From positions 124,001-188,000 of the forward strand of contig NZ_JBEQCS010000007.1 of assembly GCF_046054195.1 (NCBI RefSeq): a DNA stretch of 64,000 nucleotides. Direction: 5' to 3'. The notes under the pieces are model-generated. The model ran no database searches, was not told the origin of the DNA, and worked only from the letters and a program-made list of their open reading frames with translations. This DNA comes from Celerinatantimonas sp046054195. Lineage in GTDB: Bacteria; Pseudomonadota; Gammaproteobacteria; Enterobacterales; Celerinatantimonadaceae. This document shows positions 16,378 to 24,715 of the stretch, in pieces (positions within the stretch are counted from its first letter, which is position 1; every line of letters starts with the position of its first letter). Both the position numbers and the translations under genes were made by a program.

Positions 16378-17142
16378 TTAAAAATTGTACAACAATGTGA
16401 CGGCCGTGACTGTATCTAAATGTTCTGGGACATCATCGTCATCATCTGATGAAGGGTTCGTTTGATGAGTTAATGTCACACTGGTTTTCAGCGCCAGTGG
16501 CCCCCAAATGCTGCTGGTTAGAGAGGTTTCACTGCGGCTCATCGTATTGTATTGACCTATGTCACTTGAGAGCGTTTGATGAAATGATGCATTCGAGGTG
16601 ATATTCCAAGTGTAATCCATTCCGACATGGAAAATACCTTCATCGCGATAATCTGATGATTCATTATGACGCCAACCAGGACCTACTTCGAGATCCATGG
16701 TTTGAGTATCGCTATGAAATGCTCGGTACCCATAACCTAATGAGGTTGTAATTGTATTATCGAGCCCATTAAAGCGGTCATTTTCATAGGTGACAAGGCC
16801 ATAAGTGTAGCGGTTTTTGCTCCAATCTCGATTAACTTTGTAACTGGCGTAGTAGCGTTCGGCACTCACTTCACCAGTATCTTTGGCATAGTTTGCTTCA
16901 AAATCGGTGTTGTGCCGCCACTTACCATAGAAAAAGTCCATGACCAAACGACCATGACCGCTAGATGTATGACTGTTGCCTGTTGTGAGGTTAACCCCTG
17001 CTTCGGCTTCGCCAGCATAGCCTTTTTTTTGCAAATCAGAATCGTTAATTTCAAATGCACCAACTTGGGTTGAACACAATAGCGCCAGCAGCGCGCCAAC
17101 TGTTATCTTTTTCAGAATCAACCTCCAGCATCGATAATTCAT
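16378..17142 (-). CDS. DUF481 outer-membrane protein (YdiY-like)
   Basis: Predicted outer-membrane beta-barrel of the DUF481 family, sometimes described as salt-induced; function unknown. After a signal peptide (KKITVGALLALLCSTQVGA, cleaved before FEIND) come alternating polar and aromatic strands and a C-terminal LLYNF with the terminal Phe typical for barrel assembly. A run of five Asp (SSDDDDDVP) lies in a late loop. The listed start is the ATG at 17140-17142, but a GGAGG lies 6 bases before a CTG at 17113-17115 that would begin directly with the KKITVG signal peptide. It separates 6S RNA from fau and is probably co-transcribed with fau. Confidence 0.82.
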   Translation of the reverse strand: MNYRCWRLILKKITVGALLALLCSTQVGAFEINDSDLQKKGYAGEAEAGVNLTTGNSHTSSGHGRLVMDFFYGKWRHNTDFEANYAKDTGEVSAERYYASYKVNRDWSKNRYTYGLVTYENDRFNGLDNTITTSLGYGYRAFHSDTQTMDLEVGPGWRHNESSDYRDEGIFHVGMDYTWNITSNASFHQTLSSDIGQYNTMSRSETSLTSSIWGPLALKTSVTLTHQTNPSSDDDDDVPEHLDTVTAVTLLYNF

Positions 17143-17324
17143 ATTTTATTCACCAGAGCGTAATAGAGCATTAATGACCGCACTGGGTAAACAAGCGACT
17201 TGTTAATCAATAGTTACTATAACGGAAAGCATAGCAATGCTCATCAGTTATCATCAACAAGACGGGTGAGATTTATCTGATGCTTTTGGCTATTCTTGTG
17301 AGAAATATCTGTGCGTGTGAGAGA

Positions 17325-17502
17325 AGAGAACCCAGGGTGGCGCTGTCAAGTTTTTCCCTTGAACCGAAAAGTTCAAGGCGGGCTATAAATTTAGTTACCG
17401 TAGGCTTCTCAGTTCGCGCTGAGCATGCTCAATAGTAATAAAATATACCCCTTATACTGTAGTATCGGCAGAGGAGCAACTGACTGACGCTCACCCCAGG
17501 TA
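17325..17502 (-). ncRNA. ssrS: 6S RNA
   Basis: Small RNA that binds sigma-70 RNA polymerase and mimics an open promoter. On the minus strand it contains the conserved blocks GAGCATGCTC followed by GAGAAGCC, and CCTTGAACTTTTCGGTTCAAGG, which match E. coli 6S RNA. The ends form a closing stem (ACCTGGGGTG with CACCCTGGGT), which sets the approximate limits at about 178 bases. It starts about 10 bases after the zapA stop, the same neighbour as in E. coli, so zapA-ssrS order is kept. The precise ends are estimated. Confidence 0.9.
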
Positions 17503-17511
17503 TTAAAGAGT

Positions 17512-17814
17512 TTAACGATTTATCGAACTATTTTCCAATAATGCCTGTTCTATGGTGTTCTGCAGAGAACGAATTCTCTCATCCATATTTTCAGCATACT
17601 CGATATTTTTTTGTTTTTCTGACAGAAGTTCAGAACTGAGATTTAGCGCAACCATCATCGCTAACTGCTCATTGTTGCTGGGCATTTTGGCGTGTGCTTC
17701 AGCTAGTCGAGCGGCTAGCTCAGCGGCTGCTTCATGCAGTGCTTGTTCTTGTCCTTCAGGACAAGCAACGCGATATGTTTTTCCTAAAAGGACGATATCT
17801 ACTGCTTTACTCAT
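17512..17814 (-). CDS. zapA: Cell division protein ZapA
   Basis: Small FtsZ-associated protein that promotes Z-ring bundling at midcell. The 100-residue product starts MSKAVDIVLLGKTYRVACPEG, the N-terminal ZapA fold, followed by a long Ala-rich and Glu-rich helix (residues 25-95) consistent with the family's coiled-coil dimer. It sits directly upstream of 6S RNA and is divergent from ygfB, the enterobacterial arrangement. Confidence 0.95.
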   Translation of the reverse strand: MSKAVDIVLLGKTYRVACPEGQEQALHEAAAELAARLAEAHAKMPSNNEQLAMMVALNLSSELLSEKQKNIEYAENMDERIRSLQNTIEQALLENSSINR

Positions 17815-18006
17815 CGTGATGGCCTGCCTATCTATGTTGCCGAGACTATATAGTGCGATTGTCTAGCTTGCAAGCTGTGATGCTTTTTTCAGTCTTTATT
17901 TGCCTGCTATATAAGCAATATCTTACACTTTTATTCGCTTCAACATAGTGAAAAATCGCTAGCAGTGATAGGATCACAGCTCAATTAAGGTATATAGGCT
18001 AATATC

Positions 18007-18573
18007 GTGAAAGAGATGACTTACCCGGATTATGCCGAGTTTGGCGAACTTTTGGCTAAACATGTCATGGCAACCCCTGCTGAAGTACATGGTTTACTCT
18101 CTGGATTGCTCGCCGGTGGCTTACCCGTTGATGATCAAAGCTGGCACGTCCATCTCAATGACCTATTTAACGATGGTTATGCACTTCCAGCAGCTTTACA
18201 ACGCAAAATAGAGAAATTGGTAGCCACCAGTGAACAGCTTTATCGAGATAACCAGTTCGCTTTTTATCCTTGGGTGCCATCAGACAATGATCCTCTTGAT
18301 GAGCGCAGTGAAGCACTTGCTCAATGGGTGCAGAACTTTTTAGTCGGATTCGCTCTGGTGTGTCAGGAATTAAGTAAAGCACCGGATGATATCCAAGAAC
18401 TCATCAATGACTTTAATCAGATTGCGCAGCTTTCTTTAGAGTTTGATAGCGAAGATGAAGTCAACGAACAGGCATTTTTTGAAGTACTCGAATATGTACG
18501 AGTTGGAGCCATGGCTTGTTTTAATCATTATGCGCTGCGCCCGTCTAACCCTGCGAGCAAAACTCTACATTAA
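18007..18573 (+). CDS. ygfB: UPF0149 family protein YgfB
   Basis: UPF0149 protein; E. coli YgfB lies at the same position, and in Pseudomonas a relative affects antibiotic response. No enzymatic role is known. The 188-residue acidic product shows TPAEVHGLLSGLLAGGLP, WVQNFLVGFALV and FFEVLEYVRVGAMACFNH, the family blocks, and ends TLH as in E. coli. The listed start is a GTG with AGG 8 bases before; an ATG three codons later is an alternative. It begins the ygfB-ubiH-ubiI run; pepP, usual between ygfB and ubiH, is absent. Confidence 0.92.
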   Translation: MKEMTYPDYAEFGELLAKHVMATPAEVHGLLSGLLAGGLPVDDQSWHVHLNDLFNDGYALPAALQRKIEKLVATSEQLYRDNQFAFYPWVPSDNDPLDERSEALAQWVQNFLVGFALVCQELSKAPDDIQELINDFNQIAQLSLEFDSEDEVNEQAFFEVLEYVRVGAMACFNHYALRPSNPASKTLH

Positions 18574-18587
18574 ATACGTTTGTGACC

Positions 18588-19802
18588 ATGCAATCTGAAC
18601 ATTTTGATATTTTAATTTGCGGTGCTGGCATGGCTGGCGCTTCATTGGCTTTATTGTTAAGTGAATTTAGCGAAAAGCCTGTTAAAATCGCCTTAGTCGA
18701 AGCCAATTCTCTTGATTATGGCCATCATCCTGGATTTGATGCCAGAGCCATTGCGCTTTCTGCTGGAAGTATTGATATCTATAAACAGGCGGGCATTTGG
18801 CCTGAGCTTGCAAGTTACGCGCAGCCTATCGAGAAAATTCATGTTTGCGATCGGGGCCACTTAGGTCAGGTATCGATTGAGCGAGATGAATACGGTATCG
18901 AACAGCTTGGCGCCGTAATTGAGTTAGCCCATGCCGGACGAGTGCTGCATCAGCGTTTGCAACAGCGTGACAATATCACGTTATTTTGTCCGGCAAAGGT
19001 TGGGCTAATCAGCTCGTCTCAAACGCACCAACGAGTCATTTTAACTGATGGTCGCGCTCTTGAGGCTAAGCTAGTGGTCGGTGCTGATGGCGGCGCTTCG
19101 GATGTCGCCGCGCAGATGAAGCTTGATGCTAAGACTCTCGACTTTGGCCAGAGCGCGATTATTGCTAATGTGCAATGCAACCTGCCACATCAAGCCAGAG
19201 CATTTGAGCGTTTCACTGAATTTGGCCCAGTGGCGCTGCTGCCAATGCTCGATAACCGTTGGTCACTGGTTTGGTGCGTCAGTCACAGCCAAGCTAGTCA
19301 ATTGAGTCAGTGCGATGATGCGCAGTTTTTAGCACGCTTACAAACTATGTTTGGTTATCGGGTCGGGCGGTTCGAAATTGTTGGTAAGCGTGACGTTTAT
19401 CCACTGATTTTAACGACTCGCAGTGCGTTATTTAGCCATCGCAGCGTTATTATTGGAAATGCTGCACACAGTTTACATCCGATTGCAGGTCAGGGCTTTA
19501 ATTTAGGCATTCGTGATGCCGCAATGCTTGCACAGTTACTAAAAGATGCTGAAGACCCGGGTGCATTTACACTGTTAAACCGCTATCGACAGTTGCGCAA
19601 AGAAGATATTACAACCACTGTTGGGTTAACGAGCGCTCTGGCAATTGGCTTCTCTAGTAAAGATAAATTGTCTGTTGTCGCTCGTAATATAGCGTTAGTG
19701 GCTTTGGCTAAATGCCCAGAGCTCAAAGCGCCATTGGTTCGCCAGACATTGGGTATGCTTGAGATTAAAAATAGCGAGTGTGATTTCGCTCAGACCGTTT
19801 AA
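18588..19802 (+). CDS. ubiH: 2-octaprenyl-6-methoxyphenol hydroxylase
   Basis: FAD monooxygenase of ubiquinone synthesis (C6 hydroxylation). The 404-residue product shows the N-terminal FAD motif ILICGAGMAGASLALLLS, the second motif LVVGADGGASDVA, and GNAAHSLHPIAGQGFNLGIRDA near residue 295. FERFTEFGPVALLPM and NRWSLVWC match E. coli UbiH. An in-frame GTG two codons upstream (18582) is an alternative start; no clear Shine-Dalgarno decides. It lies 14 bases after ygfB and 10 bases before ubiI. Confidence 0.96.
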   Translation: MQSEHFDILICGAGMAGASLALLLSEFSEKPVKIALVEANSLDYGHHPGFDARAIALSAGSIDIYKQAGIWPELASYAQPIEKIHVCDRGHLGQVSIERDEYGIEQLGAVIELAHAGRVLHQRLQQRDNITLFCPAKVGLISSSQTHQRVILTDGRALEAKLVVGADGGASDVAAQMKLDAKTLDFGQSAIIANVQCNLPHQARAFERFTEFGPVALLPMLDNRWSLVWCVSHSQASQLSQCDDAQFLARLQTMFGYRVGRFEIVGKRDVYPLILTTRSALFSHRSVIIGNAAHSLHPIAGQGFNLGIRDAAMLAQLLKDAEDPGAFTLLNRYRQLRKEDITTTVGLTSALAIGFSSKDKLSVVARNIALVALAKCPELKAPLVRQTLGMLEIKNSECDFAQTV

Positions 19803-19812
19803 AGGAAAATGA

Positions 19813-20991
19813 ATGCAAACGTTTGATGTTGTGATTTTAGGCGCAGGCATGGTGGGGCTGGCATTAGCCCGTGGCCTTGCAAAAAGTGCATTAAATATTG
19901 CAATTGTGGAGCCTCAGTTACCCAAGCCTTTAGCAACTTCGAGAGATTTTGCCCTTCGGGTGAGCGCTATTAGTCCGGCGAGTGAAAAATTCCTCAATCA
20001 ACTTGATGCTTGGTCACTAATTGAAAAGCAGCGTTTGCAAAGCTACCAACGGATGCAAGTTTGGGAAAAAGACAGTTTCGCTAAAATCGATTTTGATTGT
20101 CAGCAAGCAATTTTACCCGCATTAGGCCATATCATTGAAAACGAAGTGATTCGTGACTCCCTTTGGCAGTTGGTCCGTCAACAGGCCAATGTGACAGTCA
20201 TCAATGAAAAATGTACTCAGTTTGAGCAAGGCGCACGAGAGGCGTGGTTACAGTTTGAGCAAGCTGGAATGTTAACTGCGCAGTTGGTGATTGGCGCAGA
20301 AGGCGCTCACTCTTGGTTGCGCGAACAAGTGAATGTGCCATTAACATTTTGGGATTATCAGCATCATGCGCTGGTGGCAACGATTCGTACCGAGCTTGCT
20401 CATAAAGGATGTGCCAGACAAATCTTTACGCCCCAGGGGCCACTTGCGTTTTTACCGCTGAGTGACCCACACTTGTGCTCGATTGTTTGGTCGGTGGATA
20501 AAACCCGCGCCGAGCAGTTGCAATCATTTGACGAGGCTCGTTTTAATCATGAACTGGCGGTTGCGTTTGACTCCCAATTGGGGCAATGCCAGAGGGTATC
20601 AGAGCTTGAGAGTTTCCCACTTCGTATGCGCTATGCCAGACAGTTCGCCGGAGATCGTTTTGCACTCATCGGTGATGCTGCCCACACGATTCATCCATTA
20701 GCGGGCCAAGGCGTGAATTTAGGATTGGCCGATGCTAAATCTCTGGCTTTGACGTTATGTCAACTGAGCGAGCAAGGCTGTGATCTGGGCGAGTACAAAT
20801 TACTGCGTCCGTGGGAGCGGGAACGTAAAGCTCAAGCCATGGTAATGATCGCAGCTATGGAATTTTTTAAACAGCTCTTTAGTGGCGATGCTCCTGGAAA
20901 AAAATTACTGCGTGGGATAGGGATGCGCTTAACCGATCAACTGCCGATGATTAAACAGCGTTGGTTAGCCAAAGCGTTAGACTTGGGATAA
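19813..20991 (+). CDS. ubiI: 2-polyprenylphenol hydroxylase (C5), UbiI/VisC
   Basis: FAD monooxygenase that hydroxylates C5 in aerobic ubiquinone synthesis. The 392-residue product starts MQTFDVVILGAGMVGLALARG after AAAGGA, has the block FWDYQHHALVATIRTE identical to E. coli UbiI, and GDAAHTIHPLAGQGVNLGLADA for FAD binding. This block separates it from UbiH and UbiF. It is a paralogue of the preceding ubiH and probably in the same transcript. Confidence 0.96.
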   Translation: MQTFDVVILGAGMVGLALARGLAKSALNIAIVEPQLPKPLATSRDFALRVSAISPASEKFLNQLDAWSLIEKQRLQSYQRMQVWEKDSFAKIDFDCQQAILPALGHIIENEVIRDSLWQLVRQQANVTVINEKCTQFEQGAREAWLQFEQAGMLTAQLVIGAEGAHSWLREQVNVPLTFWDYQHHALVATIRTELAHKGCARQIFTPQGPLAFLPLSDPHLCSIVWSVDKTRAEQLQSFDEARFNHELAVAFDSQLGQCQRVSELESFPLRMRYARQFAGDRFALIGDAAHTIHPLAGQGVNLGLADAKSLALTLCQLSEQGCDLGEYKLLRPWERERKAQAMVMIAAMEFFKQLFSGDAPGKKLLRGIGMRLTDQLPMIKQRWLAKALDLG

Positions 20992-20997
20992 GTGACG

Positions 20998-21030
20998 TTG
21001 TACCAACAGCGATAGATGCTGTTGGTACAA
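20998..21030. terminator. Stem-loop between convergent ubiI and cca
   Basis: TTGTACCAACAGC and GCTGTTGGTACAA form a perfect 13-bp stem with a 7-base loop in the 48-bp convergent gap. AAAATTTAG follows on the plus strand. It is likely to end transcripts from both sides, though T-runs are weak. Confidence 0.65.
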
Positions 21031-21039
21031 AATTTAGTA

Positions 21040-22257
21040 TCAGCCGCGCAGTTCAGATAACTTGCCCAACCGCTGCAAGGTGAGTTGCTCTTTAATTTGA
21101 GCTCCTTTATAACCCGCTTTCACGATTTCACTGACTGGAATCTGCTGCAAGTGGTGAAGATAATTGAGCAGAATTGCTTTTTGTGGGTAATCATCCTGCT
21201 CATGCCCCGTACGACCTCGAATGTCGCTTTGACAAACATCTAACAACTGCTCAAATCGCTGCGGTTTTCGCCATACATCACACTGGTCCAGCAAGTTTAG
21301 AAGTTGCTCATCACTGAGCTCTGCTTGTTTATGACATTGGATGTGCCAGCGACATGCAAGCCTTGCTAAATCCTGAACTGGATTAGGCACTTTGAGGCGA
21401 TTACAAAGAGCTTTAACCGGAATGATGCCACGTTCATCGTGGCCATGATGACTTGGCCATTCATTTTGTGGTGTTAAAGCCTTGCCAAAATCATGGCATA
21501 AAGCAGCAAATCGAACTTCAATGTCGGTGCTTATCAGCGCTGCTTGTTCAAGGACCATCAGCGAATGAATGCCCGTATCTATTTCTGGATGCCAATGCGC
21601 GGGGGCTGGAATACCAAAAAGGGCGTCAAGCTCTGGGAAGATAATAGACAGTGCGCCGCATTGGCGAAGGGTTTCAAAAAACACCTGAGGCGATTGGCTG
21701 GTCAGCGCTTTTTCCATTTCCTTATAAATCCGCTCAGCCGTTAGGCTTTCAAGCTCACCAGAGCTTGCCATCTCACTCATCAGCAGCATGGTTTCATCTG
21801 CGATGGAAAAACCTAAATGAGCAAATCGGGCTGCGAACCGAGCAACTCGCAACACTCGAAGTGGATCCTCGGCAAATGCTGGCGATACATGACGAAGCAG
21901 CCGTTTTTCAAGATCTTGGCGGCCATTATATGGGTCAATGATGTTGCCAGATGCGTCTTGAGCGATTGCATTGATGGTCAAATCACGGCGTTTAAGGTCT
22001 GTTTCCAGTGGAATTTCTGGGCCAAAGTCACAAACAAAGCCAGTGTATCCTTTGCCTTGTTTTCGCTCCGTGCGAGCAAGTGCATATTCATCACTTGTTT
22101 TGGGGTGTAAAAACACGGGAAAGGACTTTCCCACTTGTTGGTAGCCTTTTTCTAGCATTTGCTCAGCGGACGCGCCAACCACCACATAATCGCTATCATT
22201 AACAGGCAAGCCGAGTAACATGTCGCGTACGGCACCACCGACTAGATAAATTTGCAC
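21040..22257 (-). CDS. cca: tRNA nucleotidyltransferase (CCA-adding), multifunctional with HD domain
   Basis: Adds or repairs the 3' CCA of tRNAs; gamma-proteobacterial forms carry a C-terminal HD phosphohydrolase domain. The start is chosen as a GTG (22255-22257) giving MQIYLVGGAVRDMLLG, with GGGAG six bases upstream; the ATG at 22263 overlaps that Shine-Dalgarno. The 405-residue product has the nucleotidyltransferase motif (GGAVRD...DSDYVV), RRDLTINAIAQD, RFAARF and an HD site LCHDFGKAL around residue 255. Order cca-ygiM-ygiF-glnE-hldE is as in E. coli, but with insertions between. Confidence 0.96.
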   Translation of the reverse strand: MQIYLVGGAVRDMLLGLPVNDSDYVVVGASAEQMLEKGYQQVGKSFPVFLHPKTSDEYALARTERKQGKGYTGFVCDFGPEIPLETDLKRRDLTINAIAQDASGNIIDPYNGRQDLEKRLLRHVSPAFAEDPLRVLRVARFAARFAHLGFSIADETMLLMSEMASSGELESLTAERIYKEMEKALTSQSPQVFFETLRQCGALSIIFPELDALFGIPAPAHWHPEIDTGIHSLMVLEQAALISTDIEVRFAALCHDFGKALTPQNEWPSHHGHDERGIIPVKALCNRLKVPNPVQDLARLACRWHIQCHKQAELSDEQLLNLLDQCDVWRKPQRFEQLLDVCQSDIRGRTGHEQDDYPQKAILLNYLHHLQQIPVSEIVKAGYKGAQIKEQLTLQRLGKLSELRG

Positions 22258-22572
22258 AAACATCTCCCACTTCGTGTTCACAAAGCTATTATACAGACTT
22301 TATAAAGCCTAGGGACTGTTGATCTTTAGTGGTTGAATTTTGTTCAAATTAAACGCATTTTGAACGCTGCTCATCCGCTGTCGCTTTGAGTTAAACAAAC
22401 AAGGTGCAACAAAGTTCAGGATGCGTTTAAATAAACCCGAAGGGCAGCATCTGAGGCTGATTTATTCAGCGTAATAACTACACGATAAAACGTTTATCTG
22501 CCTAAACTCGCCTTGGATTGGCGCAAAAATAATCACAAAAGATCAATAGCCCATAGGGTGAGGAGTGTAAAT
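22258..22572. other. Divergent intergenic region between cca and exeA
   Basis: No gene is seen. A 7-bp inverted repeat GTTCAAA...TTTGAAC (22342-22365, 10-base spacer) could be an operator. Near its right end AGGAG at 22561-22565 sets the TTG start of exeA. Confidence 0.4.
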
Positions 22573-24141
22573 TTGTACCAGAGCTATTTCAATATGCGGG
22601 ATGTCCCGTTTTCGATAGCCCCGAACCCTGATTTTTTGTTTATCAGCCCTCGCCATCAAGAGGCGCTTGCTCATCTGAAATATGGTTTAAGTGATACCGG
22701 CGGTTTTGTTTTATTAACCGGCGAAGTTGGTACTGGTAAAACCACTTTGGCACGAACGCTCCTTCGAGAATTGGATGATAAAATAGCGGTCGCAACATTG
22801 TTAAATCCGCAGCTCAATGGTTGCGAATTACTCTCAGCCGTTTGTGATGGTTTTGGTGCCCCTTATCCTAAAAAAGCTGGGTTAAAGGCGCTAACCGATA
22901 GCCTCGTTACATTTTTGCAGTCGCTGTATGAGCGTGGTTGTAGCGCTATGTTGTTGATTGATGAGGCCCAACAGCTAAGCATGGAAGCATTGGAGCTTTT
23001 ACGGCTTTTAACTAATCTTGAAACAGATACTCAAAAACTGCTGCGCATTGTGCTGGTGGGGCAACCAGAATTGCAGGTAATGCTACGCCAAAAGGCTCTT
23101 CGGCAATTATCACAACGCATTACCGCTCGCTACCAGTTACTGGCGTTTAACGCCAAGGAAACCGCTGACTACATCGCGTATCGATTAAAGGTTGCCGGTT
23201 GTGACAAGCCACTTTTTTCATCTTCTATTGTTCAAAAAGTCTATCAATATAGTGGCGGTATCCCGCGTCTGATTAACCTGTTATGTGACCGGGCGTTACT
23301 TGGAACTTATATGGCGGGTGAAAAGCAAGTTTCAGCTGCGATTTTAAAGCAAAGTGCCAATGAACTTGAATTGCTCGGTACTGATAAAAGTTCAGAGCAC
23401 AGTCATAGAAAAGCTATTTTAGGAATTATTTTTATCGCGCTATTGCTCGGTTCATTTGGGCTTTCTTGGGAATTAACGCCAAGAGCTGTGAGTCATCAAG
23501 CGCAGTTAGATTTTAATCACACCCAACAGAGCCATCAGCAGCAGTGGCAAGATTTAATTACTCAGTCTTTAGAGAAAAATACGCCGATGGCTCAACTGAT
23601 TAGCCTGTGGGGATATCACGTACCGTTATCTCAAGCGCGCTGCGAGCTGTTATCGGCCATAAATTTGGCGTGCTTTACGGGTAAGGCCTCGTTATCGCAG
23701 CTTATTAAATGGAATTACCCAGCGCTGTTAACGCTTAATTATCAAGGTCAAAGTGCTTATGCACTGCTGCGCTCAGTATCCGCTCATTCTCTAGAGTTAT
23801 ACATGGGAAAACATTCGTTGAGTGTCTCTAAAAAATGGCTTCAATCTCATTGGCAAGGTGAGTACCAACTGATTTGGCAGCCTTTTATCGATGATGCTGA
23901 TGTAGTGCTAAAAGCAGGGGACTCTGGGCCAAGGGTTCTTGCTTTAGCTCGGCAATTGGCTCTTTTTTATGGCCAAAAAATTCCAAGCTCTTCTAAATAC
24001 GATAAAAAACTAAAACAACAAGTGCAGCAGTTTCAGCATGAACATGGACTGAAAGCTGATGGTGTGGCAACCATTCAAACGAGATTGGTGTTAAGTCATC
24101 TGTTGCACTCAGAACAACCGAATCTGGAGGCCAGAAAATGA
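22573..24141 (+). CDS. exeA: General secretion pathway protein A (ExeA) ATPase with peptidoglycan-binding domain
   Basis: ExeA/GspA of Aeromonas and Vibrio works with ExeB to insert the type II secretion secretin through peptidoglycan. The start is a TTG seven bases after AGGAG, giving MYQSYFNMRDVPFSIAPNPD, the family N-terminus; the frame runs 20 codons further upstream without support. The 522-residue product has Walker A GEVGTGKTT (residues 50-58), Walker B LLIDEAQ (about 120), a membrane segment near 280-300 and a C-terminal peptidoglycan-binding repeat (VLKAGDSGPRVLALARQLA... to end). The stop overlaps exeB by four bases. The rest of the secretion operon is not in the window. Confidence 0.93.
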   Translation: MYQSYFNMRDVPFSIAPNPDFLFISPRHQEALAHLKYGLSDTGGFVLLTGEVGTGKTTLARTLLRELDDKIAVATLLNPQLNGCELLSAVCDGFGAPYPKKAGLKALTDSLVTFLQSLYERGCSAMLLIDEAQQLSMEALELLRLLTNLETDTQKLLRIVLVGQPELQVMLRQKALRQLSQRITARYQLLAFNAKETADYIAYRLKVAGCDKPLFSSSIVQKVYQYSGGIPRLINLLCDRALLGTYMAGEKQVSAAILKQSANELELLGTDKSSEHSHRKAILGIIFIALLLGSFGLSWELTPRAVSHQAQLDFNHTQQSHQQQWQDLITQSLEKNTPMAQLISLWGYHVPLSQARCELLSAINLACFTGKASLSQLIKWNYPALLTLNYQGQSAYALLRSVSAHSLELYMGKHSLSVSKKWLQSHWQGEYQLIWQPFIDDADVVLKAGDSGPRVLALARQLALFYGQKIPSSSKYDKKLKQQVQQFQHEHGLKADGVATIQTRLVLSHLLHSEQPNLEARK

Positions 24142-24698
24142 AATCATCAACATCCTCTCGGTTCTGGTTGGGCTATGGTGCTCTAATCATTACTGGCGTA
24201 TTCATCACCGGTTATGGAGGCTTTTGGGGGAAGAGTCATTTACTTAAACCAAAAGAAGTTACGCCAATTGGGCAGAAAATTGATTTTCCTGCGTTGCATC
24301 CCATTGCAGAGGTTCAAACCAAATCGGTTGACCTTATTGCTCTAAGAGAGCAGCAGTTGGCCAAACAATCAAGCGATACTCAGGCAGTTTTATCTGCTGA
24401 TCACTCAGACAACACTGATGTTAAACCGCCAGCCTCTCTAGAGGATCCTGTATTTAATCAACCGATTGCGGTGTTAAGTCGGGTTGGCGCTAAACTCCAT
24501 ATTCCGGCGTTTGTTTATAATGCTCATGTTTTTTCATCCGATCCGAGCTTAAGTTATATCCAATTAAATGGTCGAACGTTGCATCAGGGCGATGATTTTT
24601 TGGGGATGACAGTGATGAAAATCTTATATGGCAAAACTATCTTCAAAATAAAAAGCCAGCTGCTTGAGCAACCGGCTTTAGAAGATTACAAACCTTAA
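24138..24698 (+). CDS. exeB: General secretion pathway protein B (ExeB)
   Basis: Inner-membrane partner of ExeA, with a short cytoplasmic tail, one membrane helix (about residues 11-29) and a periplasmic region. The 186-residue product ends with the GspB C-terminal domain: AHVFSSDPSLSYIQLNGRTL followed by GDDF. A Lys, Pro and Gln rich linker connects helix and domain. It overlaps exeA by ATGA, so the two are translationally coupled. It converges with the sugar porter gene 17 bases further on. Confidence 0.88.
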   Translation: MKSSTSSRFWLGYGALIITGVFITGYGGFWGKSHLLKPKEVTPIGQKIDFPALHPIAEVQTKSVDLIALREQQLAKQSSDTQAVLSADHSDNTDVKPPASLEDPVFNQPIAVLSRVGAKLHIPAFVYNAHVFSSDPSLSYIQLNGRTLHQGDDFLGMTVMKILYGKTIFKIKSQLLEQPALEDYKP

Positions 24699-24715
24699 TG
24701 GTTTAATACGTTGAG

